The notes beneath the pieces were generated by a model that searched no databases, was not told the origin of the DNA, and worked only from the letters and a program-made list of their open reading frames with translations. The position numbers and the translations under genes are program-made. 56,476 bases of DNA, taken from positions 1 to 56,476 of IMG/VR virus record IMGVR_UViG_3300028802_000186. The stretch is one strand, 5' to 3'. The stretch's first letter is position 1. Each line of letters begins with the position of its first letter. This document shows positions 1 through 8,817 of the stretch, in pieces. Origin of the DNA: a virus.

Positions 1-132
1 TTCGTGCACCGCCAGATGACTAAGGGCCAGTTCGACAGCCTTGACGACGCCACCCAGAAGAAGGTCCTCGACGACCTGGACCACCAGATCGCCAACGGCT
101 CGGGTGCGCGGACGAAGCAGCTTGCCCAGGAT
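1..132. repeat. Left copy of the 132-bp terminal repeat
   Basis: Identical to 56345-56476 except for one base (C at 127, A at 56471). Both copies lie in the same frame of the same giant ORF. The simplest reading is an assembly overlap of a circular or circularly permuted molecule, not a biological cohesive or direct terminal repeat. Confidence 0.95.
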
Positions 133-3100
133 GTGAAGGACCGCTTCCAGCCTGCGGCGGCACCGTCCGGCCCGGCCGCCTTGAAGCCCTCCGCGCCGCT
201 TGCGCCCGGCACTGCCGCGCACGTGCAGCACGCCAACGCCGTCGCCAACCGGACGGCACCCAAGGCGCAGATGTCGAAGACGCAGGTCGACTCGTACGGC
301 ACGCTGTCCAAGGCCGACTTCGACCAGCTCGCTCCGGCCGCGCAGAAGACGATCCGGGACGACCTGGCCAACGCCAAGGGCAAGTTCCTCGACCCGAAGA
401 AGCGGCAGGCCGCACAGGATCTCCTCGATCGTTTTGGATCGAGGCACCCCGCTTCGGCCGCTCCCGGGCCGTCCGCGACACCTGCCAGCCCAGCCCACCC
501 CAAGGGCTACAGCGACCCGATGAGCGAAGTCATCAAAGCTGCGCAGGGTGGCGACAACGGCAAATTCCTCCAGACGGTCGCCCGCATCTCCCCGGCCACC
601 GCCGCCAATTTCGACAACGGCGACCGCAAACAGATCCTCGCCCACCTCGACTTCATCGCCAGCCACCCGAAGGCCACCGACGAGCAGAAGGCGAAGGCGT
701 CCGCGTACGGCCGGATCTTCGGTGGGGGCACCCACGTGCCCGCCGCAACGAAGTTCGACCACACCCCGTCGATCGGAGAACTGCACACCGAGGAGCAGAA
801 GGGCGGCCACGCCGCCGCATTCGACGCCCTCAAGGCCGCCGACGATACGTCGATGCCGCGCGCCGATCGGATGAAGGCGCTCACCGCGCTGGACAAGGCC
901 CAGTTCGACGCCCTCGCCCCCGACGAGCAGCGCAAGATCACTGACGCACTGCACGTGCTGCACACCGACCAGAAGGGCACGACCGGCGGGATCACCCTGG
1001 ACAAGGCGGCCGGGCTGGCTATTGAGCGGCTGACCGGGGTGCGGCCGGGCCTGCACCGGCTGAGGCAGGCCGAAGCCGACTTCCGGGCCGGGAAGATCGA
1101 CGCCAAACAGTTCTGGGCCCAGCTTCTCCGCGCCCGGGTCCAGGACCCCGGATCCAGCCACACCCCCGGATCGGCCGGGGCCCTCCTCGAAAAGGAGGCC
1201 GCCCGGGTCGCACGGGACAACCCGACCCTGCCGCTGTGGCTGCGCGCCTCCATGATCGAGAACCCGTACAACGCCATAGGGCGCACCTACAATGCCGTCG
1301 CCATGGCAAGCATGGAGCACACCTGGGAGCCCGCCCCCCGGCTGTCAGGCAGCGACATCACAGCTATCTTCGGCCCCACCGTCGACGACCTCGCCGCCGC
1401 CGACCCGATCCACGCCGAGGCGATCAAGGCGCTGCGCGGGCACCTCATCGAAACCGGCCTGAAGGGTGACCCCGGCGTTCCCACCGGGAGCCCCTGGTCT
1501 CTCGCCACCCGCAACCATGTGGTGGACAACCTCCTGGGGATCTCCAGCGTCAGCCCGGAGGTCCCCGCCGAACGGCTGGCCGAATACAACGCCCTGCCGC
1601 ATGGTCAGCAGGCGCTGGTCCGCAAGGTGCTCCGCGAGCGCCTCGACAGCCAGACCAGCGATCATGCGAAGACTGGCACCTGGCTTGCCCTGCGCGAACT
1701 GGAGGGCCGCGCACCCCTTTCCCCGGAGCAGCGGGACGCCGCCATGGCCGCAACCGACAGCTTCCCCCGGTCCGGCGCGGACGACACCTACCGCAAGCTG
1801 CTCATCGCGGAGTTCGACGAGCTGCCCACGTACACCCGGGCCGCGATCCGCGCCAACCTGCTCCAGTTTCAGACGCGCGCCGAGCGCAGCGGCCCCGTCC
1901 GTACCTGGGGCGCCTCCGATAACCCGCTGGAGGTGTTCCCCGGTGCGCTCGCCGACCACCTGGCCGGGGTGCGCACCTTCTACGCGGATCGTCGCCTGCG
2001 TAACGCGTCGGACATCGCCAACTTCGGCACGAAGATCATCAACCCGTTCGACCGGACCCGGGCATACGAAGAGGTGCCGATCGGCCTCTTCCGCAACATG
2101 CCCCTGGGCGATCAGGCCCTGATCAACGACGACCTGGACAAGATCGCAGCCGACACGGCCAACCCCCTGCAAATCCGGTACGGCGCGCAGGTCGCCAGGG
2201 ACGTGCTGCTCAACACGCCCGCCCACATCAACACCCCGCAGCTCGTCGCCCTCAAGAAGGCCGACCCCCGACCCGGCCGCGAATCGTCCGACGCCGACGT
2301 GATCGGTGCGCTCGGCTACCTCGACAAGAGCGACTACGACAAGCTCAACAAGACGTACCGCGAGGCCATCGACGCGCGGATTGCGGCGCTGCCCGGCGCC
2401 GTGCAGCAGGCCATGACCGCCAAGTACCACCCGGCCGCCCCTGCAGCGACCCCCGCCGGGTACACGCCGACGACAGTGCAGGCGAACGTGCCGCCGCACG
2501 TGCAGGCCGCCCTGGACACCATCTACGGCGTCCACAAGTCCGGCAAGTCGCACACCATGGCCCACCAGCTGTCCACCTACGGGGCGCTACGCGGGTCCGA
2601 CTTCAGCCAGCTCAACGCGCAGGAGCAGGGCCACCTGCTCGGTGATCTGTCGTTCATCGCGACCACCGCCAAGGGGCCGTCCGCCGACAAGGCCCGCAAG
2701 TTGATCGACCGGTTCACCCCGGCTGGTACGCCGTCTGGGCAGGTGCCGACCGGCGCGGTCATCCCCCCGGCCAACGCCGTGCCCGGCCAGGTCCGCTACG
2801 CCACCCCGCTGAAGGGCCTGGAGCAGGCGAAGGACTCCGGCAAGTCCGGTGACGGCTGGATCTCCCTGCCGGGCGGCGGGCGGGTGTGGGGCGCGCACGG
2901 CGCGGCCGGTCTGCTGCTGCAGCACGTCGATCCGCAGACCGGCGAGAAGCGCTACCTGATGGTGCAGCGCGGCCCGGCCATCTCCGACCCGGGCAAGTGG
3001 ACGTTCCCCGGCGGCGCCAGCGACTCGAAGGAGACCCCGCACCAGGGCGCAGCCCGCGAGACGATCGAGGAGCTGGGCCTCAAGGCCGACGCCCTGAAGG

Positions 3101-4167
3101 ACGCCCTGGTCCACGGCGACCACACGTTCTCGGTGCCGAACCACTCGTGGAAGTACACGACGGTGGCCGCCCAGGTCCCGACGATGATCAAGCCGAACCT
3201 GACCACCGCCCACGCCCGCGCCGAAACGTCGGACGCGAAGTGGATGACGATCGATGAGATCCGCGCTCTCGACAAGAGCGGCCAGCTGCACGGCCCCATC
3301 GCAGGCGGCAAGCTGGAGCAGAACGTCATCTCCCTGTACCCGCAGGGCACCGGCCAGACACTGGGCCAGGTCGCCCGGCCCGGCCCCGTCACCAAGCGTC
3401 CGGGGCGGCTCCGCCTGCCGTCCGCCGGTCGCCAGGCGCCCGCCACGTTCAACGCGTGGCCGCACGCCCACAAGCCCTCGAAGGGCAAGGACCTCATCCC
3501 CGACAAGGCCGCCTTCGACGCCCAGCGGCAGAAGATCAAGCAGGACCGCAAGCTGTACGACGGCAAGACCGCCGACGGCCGCCTCGCCGCCATCGGAGCC
3601 CAGCAGGGATTCGACGACACCCCCACCGTCGTGGACCGCAAGGAGATCGATCGGCTCCTGGCCACCGGCGACTACATCGAGGCGTGGCGCGGCGTGTCCG
3701 GCGCCGGTGGCTGGTCGGCGCGCTCCCGGGGCGGCTCTGGCGGAAAGACCGCCGCCGACATCAACGAGGAGATGCGCACCGGCCCCGCCTACTACGGCAA
3801 GGGCATCTTCGGCAACGGCTACTACCTGGCCACTCAGAAGCGGGTGGCTGAGCAGTACTCCGACCACACCCACGGCTCCGTGGTGCGCATCCTCATCCCG
3901 AAGAGCGCCGTCACCCAGAAGTACGACAAGGTGTCGAAGGAGTCCCACGCCAACCCCCGGATGTCGAAGGCCAAGGGCGGCGGCTACGACGTCAGCACCT
4001 TCTACGACCCGGGTCGGTACGCCGCCGCGAAGGGCCTCGACGGTATCGAGATCAACGCGCACCACAGGTCCCCGAGCGGCGGCGCCGCGCACGTGGCGTC
4101 CAGCGGCAAGCCTGCCTTCAACTGGCTGAACCGCTCCGTGTTGATCCTCCAGAAGGAGCCCGCATGA
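1..4167 (+). CDS. Giant virion-associated protein, C-terminal part: helical repeats, NUDIX domain, ADP-ribosyltransferase domain
   Basis: This is the in-frame continuation of the ORF that begins at 54992. Joined, it is about 1839 residues, and residue 452 is the codon at position 1. Residues about 230-1350 contain roughly ten diverged helical repeats of the form F/Y-D-x-L-x4-Q-x2-I-x2-D/E-L, such as GQFDSLDDATQKKVLDDL and ADFDQLAPAAQKTIRDDL. A NUDIX hydrolase domain follows at about 1400-1530. Its Nudix box runs from G1456 to L1478, with R1470, E1471, E1474 and E1475 in place. The last 190 residues look like an ADP-ribosyltransferase: EAWRGV with R1681, then GKGIFGNGYYLAT at 1717-1729, then a strand before A-E-Q-Y. 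The gene sits between MuF/glycosyltransferase and the prohead protease, so a virion or injected protein is likely. I infer modification of host proteins or RNA with NAD as substrate, as for T4 Alt. The NUDIX substrate cannot be read from sequence. Confidence 0.85.
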   Translation, partial: FVHRQMTKGQFDSLDDATQKKVLDDLDHQIANGSGARTKQLAQDVKDRFQPAAAPSGPAALKPSAPLAPGTAAHVQHANAVANRTAPKAQMSKTQVDSYGTLSKADFDQLAPAAQKTIRDDLANAKGKFLDPKKRQAAQDLLDRFGSRHPASAAPGPSATPASPAHPKGYSDPMSEVIKAAQGGDNGKFLQTVARISPATAANFDNGDRKQILAHLDFIASHPKATDEQKAKASAYGRIFGGGTHVPAATKFDHTPSIGELHTEEQKGGHAAAFDALKAADDTSMPRADRMKALTALDKAQFDALAPDEQRKITDALHVLHTDQKGTTGGITLDKAAGLAIERLTGVRPGLHRLRQAEADFRAGKIDAKQFWAQLLRARVQDPGSSHTPGSAGALLEKEAARVARDNPTLPLWLRASMIENPYNAIGRTYNAVAMASMEHTWEPAPRLSGSDITAIFGPTVDDLAAADPIHAEAIKALRGHLIETGLKGDPGVPTGSPWSLATRNHVVDNLLGISSVSPEVPAERLAEYNALPHGQQALVRKVLRERLDSQTSDHAKTGTWLALRELEGRAPLSPEQRDAAMAATDSFPRSGADDTYRKLLIAEFDELPTYTRAAIRANLLQFQTRAERSGPVRTWGASDNPLEVFPGALADHLAGVRTFYADRRLRNASDIANFGTKIINPFDRTRAYEEVPIGLFRNMPLGDQALINDDLDKIAADTANPLQIRYGAQVARDVLLNTPAHINTPQLVALKKADPRPGRESSDADVIGALGYLDKSDYDKLNKTYREAIDARIAALPGAVQQAMTAKYHPAAPAATPAGYTPTTVQANVPPHVQAALDTIYGVHKSGKSHTMAHQLSTYGALRGSDFSQLNAQEQGHLLGDLSFIATTAKGPSADKARKLIDRFTPAGTPSGQVPTGAVIPPANAVPGQVRYATPLKGLEQAKDSGKSGDGWISLPGGGRVWGAHGAAGLLLQHVDPQTGEKRYLMVQRGPAISDPGKWTFPGGASDSKETPHQGAARETIEELGLKADALKDALVHGDHTFSVPNHSWKYTTVAAQVPTMIKPNLTTAHARAETSDAKWMTIDEIRALDKSGQLHGPIAGGKLEQNVISLYPQGTGQTLGQVARPGPVTKRPGRLRLPSAGRQAPATFNAWPHAHKPSKGKDLIPDKAAFDAQRQKIKQDRKLYDGKTADGRLAAIGAQQGFDDTPTVVDRKEIDRLLATGDYIEAWRGVSGAGGWSARSRGGSGGKTAADINEEMRTGPAYYGKGIFGNGYYLATQKRVAEQYSDHTHGSVVRILIPKSAVTQKYDKVSKESHANPRMSKAKGGGYDVSTFYDPGRYAAAKGLDGIEINAHHRSPSGGAAHVASSGKPAFNWLNRSVLILQKEPA
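427..440 (-). repeat. GATCnAAAACGATC site with both GATC halves
   Basis: GATCCAAAACGATC on the minus strand inside the giant gene, where the coding strand encodes L-D-R-F-G-S. Confidence 0.8.
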
Positions 4168-4397
4168 ACCCCGTAGGCCAGCTGTTCCACCGCCTCGGCG
4201 AGGCTCTCGGGAGCGTTGACGTGCAGCCCGATGAGCGCGATCAGATCCTCACCGCATGGACGGCGGCGGGCGGCGAAGACGGGGCCACCTGGGAGAAGCT
4301 GCCGCTCGGCATCCAGCACCTGGTGACGCAGATCGAGGGGCGCCCCCGGCAGTCGTGGGACGACCCGGCCGACCTGCCGGACCAGAAGGGCCTGTAG
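4164..4397 (+). CDS. Small hypothetical protein coupled to the giant ART protein
   Basis: A 77-residue protein whose ATG overlaps the stop of the giant gene (ATGA), so the two are probably translationally coupled. It is acidic and helical, with VQPDERDQILTAW near residue 20 and a WDDPADLPD tail. I do not recognise the family. Its position suggests a head-morphogenesis accessory or a partner of the giant protein, but nothing in the sequence proves that. Confidence 0.75.
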   Translation: MNPVGQLFHRLGEALGSVDVQPDERDQILTAWTAAGGEDGATWEKLPLGIQHLVTQIEGRPRQSWDDPADLPDQKGL

Positions 4398-4432
4398 CGC
4401 GCTGTATCATCTGGGCCGACAGGAGGAATGTC

Positions 4433-4549
4433 ATGAAGAAGATCATCGCCGCGCTCGCGCTCGCCGCCGACCTGGCGTTCGGTGCGACGCTCGTCGTCAT
4501 CGGCACCGGCGTCATCGTCGGATTCTCCACCGGAGCGCTCTGGTACTGA
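4433..4549 (+). CDS. 38-residue single-pass membrane peptide
   Basis: A strong AGGAGG ribosome site 5-10 bases upstream supports this start. The peptide begins MKKIIAALALAADLAFGA and is almost entirely one hydrophobic helix. No charged cytoplasmic domain follows. It could be a tiny membrane protein or signal-anchor peptide expressed with the head genes. Family unknown. Confidence 0.6.
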   Translation: MKKIIAALALAADLAFGATLVVIGTGVIVGFSTGALWY

Positions 4550-4599
4550 ATCCGTCCCGCAGCCGTACCATGTGCCCTATCCGGAGAAGGGGATAACGC

Positions 4600-6627
4600 A
4601 TGGGGACCGCCTGGCAGATGCCGCTAGCCGTCATCGGTAAGCCGACCGGCGACGGCCGTCAGTTCGATGCGGGGGCGCTGTCGCACCGCGACCTGCCGTT
4701 GCCGCTGCGGTACGTCGCCTCCGACTCCGGCGGGCACGCTAACGCCGTGATCGTCGGACACATCGCGAAGATCGGCAAAGAGAAAGACGGAATGCTTCCC
4801 GGCAGAGGGGAGTTCTACGACGACGAATCCTGGCCCGAGGATGTGCGTAACGCCGCCACGGCCGCCCGGATGTTCACCGAGAACAAGGTGATCGGCCCGT
4901 CCGTCGACCTTGATCAGCAGGAAGTCGAACACGTCCCCGAGCCGAAGGCGTACGCGAGCTGGAAGAAGGATCAGGCCGGGAAGCTGAAGGCCGCGAAGAT
5001 GGCCCACTCGAAGGCCACCGGCGGCGACTGCGGCTGTGGCAGCGATCCGGTCATGGCCGAGGAGTCATACGAGGGGCCCCGCCTGCGGATGATCCGCTCC
5101 GGCCGGATGGCGTCGGCCACGCTGGTGCACATCCCGGCGTTCGCCGAGCTGTCCGGGCACGCGAAGCTGATCCCGATCGACTCGTCTGACCCGAACGTGG
5201 ACGGCACCACCTCCTCGGCGATGGTCGCGGGCGCTCTGCTCGAATTCGACTGGGCCGCCGTCGAGTGGGACAAGATCGAAAACGATGCGGAGATGACTCC
5301 CGAGCGGCTGGCTAATGTGCTTTCGGACGGCGCCGTCGCCCCCGGCAAGGCGGTCAGTCCTATCCCCCATCGCAAGGCCAAGAAGAAGCCGAACGTGGAC
5401 GGCTCGCAGGACACGCAAGAGATGGCCGCCGACTCCGGCATCTGGCTTTCGGACGCCGAGTACGAGGGGTTCGCCCGCAAGAAGCTGCCGCGCCCCTCCA
5501 AAGAGGGCGAGCCCGAGCAGCAGGGCACCGACGGCGAGCAGGCCCAGGGCGGCGGCGGACTGGGTGGCGGCACCTACGCCATGGACCGGGCCAAGATCGA
5601 CTCGCAGGACTTCGTCGACCCCGACGGCCGCCGCTTCCCGATCACCGACTGCGCCTCCATCGGCGACGCCATCAGCTCGTACGGCCGGGCCGACCCGAAG
5701 ATCCCATACGCGAAATTCAAGGCCCGCGTGACGGCCATCGCCAAGCGCAAGGGCTGCCAGGGCAGCCTGCCCGACAACTGGAAGGCCGGAGAGAAGATGG
5801 CCGCACTCATGGCGGCAGCCGCCCCGGCCGCCCCGGCCGCCCCACCCAAGGAATGGTTCGACGATCCGAAGCTGACCGGCCCGACCCCGCTGCACATCGG
5901 CGACGACGGCCGCGTGTACGGCCACGCCGCCACCTGGGGCACCTGCCACATCGGTATCGGCGACTCGTGCACCCTGGCCCCCAAGTCGGCCACCAACTAC
6001 GCCTACTTCCACACTGGCGAGGTGGTCACCGCCGACGGATCCCGGATCCCCGTCGGCCGCCTGTCGTACGGCAAGGGCGGCCACGCCGGGCCGAACCTGG
6101 GCTACCGGGCGGCGGCCGAACACTACGACAGCACCACCAGCCTCGGCGCCCTCGTGCGCGCGGGCGAAGACCAGTACGGCATCTGGGTGGCGGGCGCCCT
6201 CGTGCCTGAGGCCGACGAGGCGGCGATCCGCACCATGCGGGCAACCCCACTGTCCGGTGACTGGCGACGTGTCGGCGCCAACCTGGAGATGGTGGCCGCC
6301 CTGCACGTCGTCACCGCCGGGTTCCCCATCCCTCGCGCGGTCACCGCCTCGATCGGGCAGGAGGAGGCCGTACTGAGCCTGGTCTCGGCTGGCGTCCTAT
6401 GGACCGAGCAGCCCGGCGACTCGGTCACGGCCTCCTTGCCGATCGACACGGAGGCTCTGGGGCGGGCCATCGCTCGGGGCATGCTCGCCGAGCAGCAGGA
6501 GGCCGTCGCGCTCTCCGCGCGCGCGGAGGAGTGGCGCCAGCTGGTGGCCGCCGCCACGGCGGTGGACCTCAGCGCCGATTACGATGACGCCATGGGCGAC
6601 CTGATGGCCGTCCTGGTTCAGGAGTGA
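4600..6627 (+). CDS. Prohead (capsid maturation) protease, long actinophage form
   Basis: A 675-residue protein with an N-terminal protease-like region. VGHIAKIG contains H54 and VIGPSVDLD contains S101. That spacing and the G-x-S-V-D context are typical of phage capsid maturation proteases. HIPAFAEL follows at about 177. Cys-rich GGDCGCGS and low-complexity Ala/Pro linkers (about residues 405-420) separate it from a second domain at about 420-600. That domain has GHAATWGTCH and the stretch RATPLSGDWRRVG that recurs in actinophage protease fusions. It lies upstream of the major capsid gene and is expected to cleave the capsid N-terminal delta domain during head assembly. The catalytic assignment is inferred from motif context. 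Confidence 0.8.
   Translation: MGTAWQMPLAVIGKPTGDGRQFDAGALSHRDLPLPLRYVASDSGGHANAVIVGHIAKIGKEKDGMLPGRGEFYDDESWPEDVRNAATAARMFTENKVIGPSVDLDQQEVEHVPEPKAYASWKKDQAGKLKAAKMAHSKATGGDCGCGSDPVMAEESYEGPRLRMIRSGRMASATLVHIPAFAELSGHAKLIPIDSSDPNVDGTTSSAMVAGALLEFDWAAVEWDKIENDAEMTPERLANVLSDGAVAPGKAVSPIPHRKAKKKPNVDGSQDTQEMAADSGIWLSDAEYEGFARKKLPRPSKEGEPEQQGTDGEQAQGGGGLGGGTYAMDRAKIDSQDFVDPDGRRFPITDCASIGDAISSYGRADPKIPYAKFKARVTAIAKRKGCQGSLPDNWKAGEKMAALMAAAAPAAPAAPPKEWFDDPKLTGPTPLHIGDDGRVYGHAATWGTCHIGIGDSCTLAPKSATNYAYFHTGEVVTADGSRIPVGRLSYGKGGHAGPNLGYRAAAEHYDSTTSLGALVRAGEDQYGIWVAGALVPEADEAAIRTMRATPLSGDWRRVGANLEMVAALHVVTAGFPIPRAVTASIGQEEAVLSLVSAGVLWTEQPGDSVTASLPIDTEALGRAIARGMLAEQQEAVALSARAEEWRQLVAAATAVDLSADYDDAMGDLMAVLVQE
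5274..5286 (+). repeat. GATCnAAAACGAT site, full match
   Basis: GATCGAAAACGAT in the protease gene, encoding K-I-E-N-D. Confidence 0.75.
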
Positions 6628-6646
6628 GGTAGGAGGAGGTTCACCG

Positions 6647-6805
6647 ATGGGCTGCAACTGTGGAGGCAACGGCTCCGGACTCGGCAACTACGAGGTGAGA
6701 GACGCGCAGGGAAATCTGCTCAAGCGTTTCACGGCCGTACGCGAGACTGAGGCCAAGGTGTTCGCGGTGAAGACGGTCGGCGCTACCTGGCGCAAGACCA
6801 GCTAG
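6647..6805 (+). CDS. Small Cys-rich hypothetical protein
   Basis: A 52-residue protein preceded by AGGAGGAGG. It starts MGCNCGGNGSG, with CxC near the N-terminus that could bind metal, followed by a short basic tail. It is the last plus-strand gene before a strong hairpin, so it ends the protease transcription unit. Small proteins of this type are common beside actinophage capsid genes. Function unknown. Confidence 0.7.
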   Translation: MGCNCGGNGSGLGNYEVRDAQGNLLKRFTAVRETEAKVFAVKTVGATWRKTS

Positions 6806-6811
6806 AACGCA

Positions 6812-6855
6812 GCAGAAGAGCCCGACCCCGGGGAAGTGGGGTCGGGCTCTTCTGC
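6812..6855. terminator. Bidirectional terminator between convergent units
   Basis: An 18-bp perfect stem (6812-6829 with 6838-6855) and an 8-base loop. It separates the plus-strand protease unit from the convergent minus-strand genes. Confidence 0.85.
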
Positions 6856-6859
6856 CCGC

Positions 6860-7183
6860 CTACTCGGGTGAGCCGAACGCCTGGTCGCGTGCCCGCTTCA
6901 GCACCTTGATCAGCCGGTTGGCCTCCGCCCAGTCGTCGAGGATGGCGTGCCAGCCGTCGAATTCCGGCGTGTACGCGAGCTTCTCACGTAGGGCCCTCAT
7001 GTCGATGACCGGCTGCCCGGCCTCGATCAGCCACTGATTGACGATGGCGATCAGGCGGTCCGTAGCCTCGTTCGGGTGTGCCTGGCTGGACGCCAGGGTG
7101 GCTACCTGGATGGTGCCCTCGTGGTTGCTGCCCCACGCCACGCGCACGTGCACGCTGGGGGCGTAGATCGTCTCGCTGGGCAT
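6860..7183 (-). CDS. Hypothetical protein
   Basis: A 107-residue soluble protein with a GGGAGAAG ribosome site just upstream of its ATG. It has an N-terminal beta-like part (SVHVRVAWGSNHEGTIQVA) and a C-terminal helical, charged part. It is the last gene of a minus-strand run starting at 8720. Family not recognised. Confidence 0.7.
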   Translation of the reverse strand: MPSETIYAPSVHVRVAWGSNHEGTIQVATLASSQAHPNEATDRLIAIVNQWLIEAGQPVIDMRALREKLAYTPEFDGWHAILDDWAEANRLIKVLKRARDQAFGSPE

Positions 7184-7244
7184 CGCTTCTCCCGTCTCGG
7201 GGTGGTGCGCCCGGCGTCTCGCCGGTGCACGTGCAGGCTACCCC

Positions 7245-7445
7245 TCAGATGGAGTCGCGGTAACTGACCGGCGGGTTGCGCACGCCGTGGTCGACGATCA
7301 GCCCGGCCCACGGGTCGATCTCGATGTCCACCTTGGTGGAGTTGCCTGCGCCCCCCGTCGCGCCCATCGTCGAGTACCCGGATTCGCCTACGCTGAGCAG
7401 CAGCACAACCTTGCAGCCATGCCAGATCCGCAGGGTCTTTTCCAT
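7245..7445 (-). CDS. Small hypothetical protein
   Basis: 66 residues starting MEKTLRIWHGCKVVLLLS. The start was chosen because AGGGGAT lies immediately upstream; an upstream in-frame ATG lacks a site and overlaps the neighbouring gene. It has a Gly-rich middle and an acidic beta-like end. Nothing identifies a function. Confidence 0.65.
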   Translation of the reverse strand: MEKTLRIWHGCKVVLLLSVGESGYSTMGATGGAGNSTKVDIEIDPWAGLIVDHGVRNPPVSYRDSI

Positions 7446-7453
7446 GCCATCCC

Positions 7454-8140
7454 CTAGCTCTCGTCGTACCGCGCCGCATCGGCGTGGGCGTCCCAGCCCG
7501 TCTGCCGGGCGCGTTCCTGATCCGCCAGCCACCCGGCAACGAGCCGCTTGGTCGCGCTGGCCGGGAGGCCGAAGCCCTCAATGAACGCGGCCACCTCGTC
7601 TCGCGTCAGCGGCGCGGTCCGTGGCTGCCGTGCGGAGACCGCCACGTTTGCCCGCGCATCCGCGACCCGCCTCTCCCAGTGCACCACCTGGACCTTCTTC
7701 ATCTGCGGCGCGATCGGCTTGCCGTCGAGCACGTCAAGCGTGAGCTGGTGCGGGCGCCCGTCGTAGAACCTGTCCAGCACCGCGTTCGGAAGCGTCGGAT
7801 CGGCGACCACCGTGGAAAACAGGGTCATGCAGGCGTGCAGCTTGTAGTTGTCCGGGTAGCTGAACATCAGCCGCCGGTGACTGAGGACGCCCATCGTGCA
7901 TTCGGCCAGCCGGGCGCGCAGCACCGGATCGCCGATGTAGGCGGCGGCCTCGGCCTTGTCGGCGAGCCCGTAGTGCTGCGCGGTTTCGCTCTTCGCCAGG
8001 ACGCGCAGCTGCGGGAACACAAACCACATCCAGTGGGTGCGCTTACGCCCTGCCACGATCTCGCTGCGCGCCCTGGCGTACGCGCCCTGCCGGGCGTGGG
8101 CGACGTGGAAGCGGTCCAAGCCGACCGCGCGCTGCGTCAT
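7454..8140 (-). CDS. DUF1810-family protein (Rv1873-like)
   Basis: 228 residues from the ATG at 8140, five bases after the stop of the upstream gene. Family hallmarks are clear: a basic GRKRTHWMWFVFPQL stretch at 31-45, then Y-x2-A-D-K-A-E-A-x2-Y, and K-L-H-A-C-M-T-L-F at 100-108. Known members are all-helical and lack an assigned activity. Residues about 145-228 form an extra C-terminal extension ending in a charged helix. Neighbours are small zinc-ribbon and hypothetical genes, so the island looks like host-takeover cargo. A link to the phage's ADP-ribose enzymes is only a possibility. Confidence 0.85.
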   Translation of the reverse strand: MTQRAVGLDRFHVAHARQGAYARARSEIVAGRKRTHWMWFVFPQLRVLAKSETAQHYGLADKAEAAAYIGDPVLRARLAECTMGVLSHRRLMFSYPDNYKLHACMTLFSTVVADPTLPNAVLDRFYDGRPHQLTLDVLDGKPIAPQMKKVQVVHWERRVADARANVAVSARQPRTAPLTRDEVAAFIEGFGLPASATKRLVAGWLADQERARQTGWDAHADAARYDES

Positions 8141-8145
8141 GGCGC

Positions 8146-8466
8146 TCACGGCCGCCACCTGTGCTTGTTCAGCACGGCAACCACCAGGTCCAGGCCGACG
8201 CCGCTGATCAGCGTCTCGGAGCACCCCTCGCAGCCGAGGTGGAGGGTCGTCTCCGTGTCCCAGTCGTACAGGCTGCGCGCGCCCGGGAAGGCCGCCCAGG
8301 TCAGCTTCTCCTCGCCGCACTCCGGGCATACGCCCCGGTTGATCAGGGCGGCCCGGCAGCTCGGGCAGGTCATCTCGGCCAGCTGGGTGGTCAGCTCATC
8401 CCGGCGGGCGGCCGAGAGGCGGCACTCGGTCAGCGCCGTACCGCGACCGTTCAGCAGGTGCCTCAC
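8146..8466 (-). CDS. Zinc-ribbon protein
   Basis: 106 residues from a GTG that overlaps the upstream stop (GTGA). A zinc ribbon lies at about 36-52 (CPSCRAAL then CPECGEE). A second Cys pair (LGCEGCSET) comes later, so one or two metal sites are plausible. It could bind nucleic acid or protein; no catalytic domain is visible. Confidence 0.7.
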   Translation of the reverse strand: MRHLLNGRGTALTECRLSAARRDELTTQLAEMTCPSCRAALINRGVCPECGEEKLTWAAFPGARSLYDWDTETTLHLGCEGCSETLISGVGLDLVVAVLNKHRWRP

Positions 8467-8720
8467 TCCTTGCCCGCCTCGTCGTTGTCGGCCACGGTCT
8501 CCCACTCGCCAACGGGGCGGCGGAGCAGTTCGCTGGCGGCGAGGCGCTGGTACTTGGGGGTGACGCGGTCGGTCCGGGCAAGCGTGTCCTGGATCGCATC
8601 GTGCCGGGCGCGTGCCTCCATCTCGTGACGCACCTCCCGGATCTCGACGTGCGTCTGCTCTACCGCGCCTGTGCCGTCGAGGTATTCCATGGTGATTTTG
8701 ACTGCCCACTGGTACTGCAT
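8463..8720 (-). CDS. Small charged hypothetical protein
   Basis: 85 residues starting MQYQWAVKITMEYLDG. GAGGAGG eight bases upstream selects this ATG over one farther upstream. It has a beta-like start then a long Glu/Arg-rich helix (VEIREVRHEMEARARHD). It is the first gene of the minus-strand unit read leftward from the dyad at 8738. Confidence 0.7.
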   Translation of the reverse strand: MQYQWAVKITMEYLDGTGAVEQTHVEIREVRHEMEARARHDAIQDTLARTDRVTPKYQRLAASELLRRPVGEWETVADNDEAGKE

Positions 8721-8737
8721 GATGGCCTCCTCGTGTC

Positions 8738-8756
8738 TGTCTGCCGTAAGCATACG
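8738..8756 (-). promoter_or_regulatory. Dyad element with -10-like TATGCT upstream of the 8720 gene
   Basis: On the minus strand this reads CGTATGC-N5-GCAGACA, matching the TGTATGC-N5-GCATACA element found at four other sites. TATGCT is a plausible -10 hexamer, with TTGCGC 18 bases upstream. Confidence 0.55.
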
Positions 8757-8784
8757 CTATGCGCGCAGGCTAGCGCAACGGTGG

Positions 8785-8803
8785 TGTACGCTGGCAGCAT
8801 ACA
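8785..8803 (+). promoter_or_regulatory. Dyad element upstream of the 8818 gene
   Basis: Reads TGTACGC-N5-GCATACA, seven-base half sites with one mismatch. With the site at 8738 it forms a divergent pair in the 97-base gap between opposing genes. Confidence 0.55.
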
Positions 8804-8817
8804 AGCTGGAGGTGGCC

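Noticed and set aside
1-132. Biological direct terminal repeat
   Set aside because: It lies inside a single continuous ORF, is short and has a mismatch, which favours assembly overlap; not excluded without read data.
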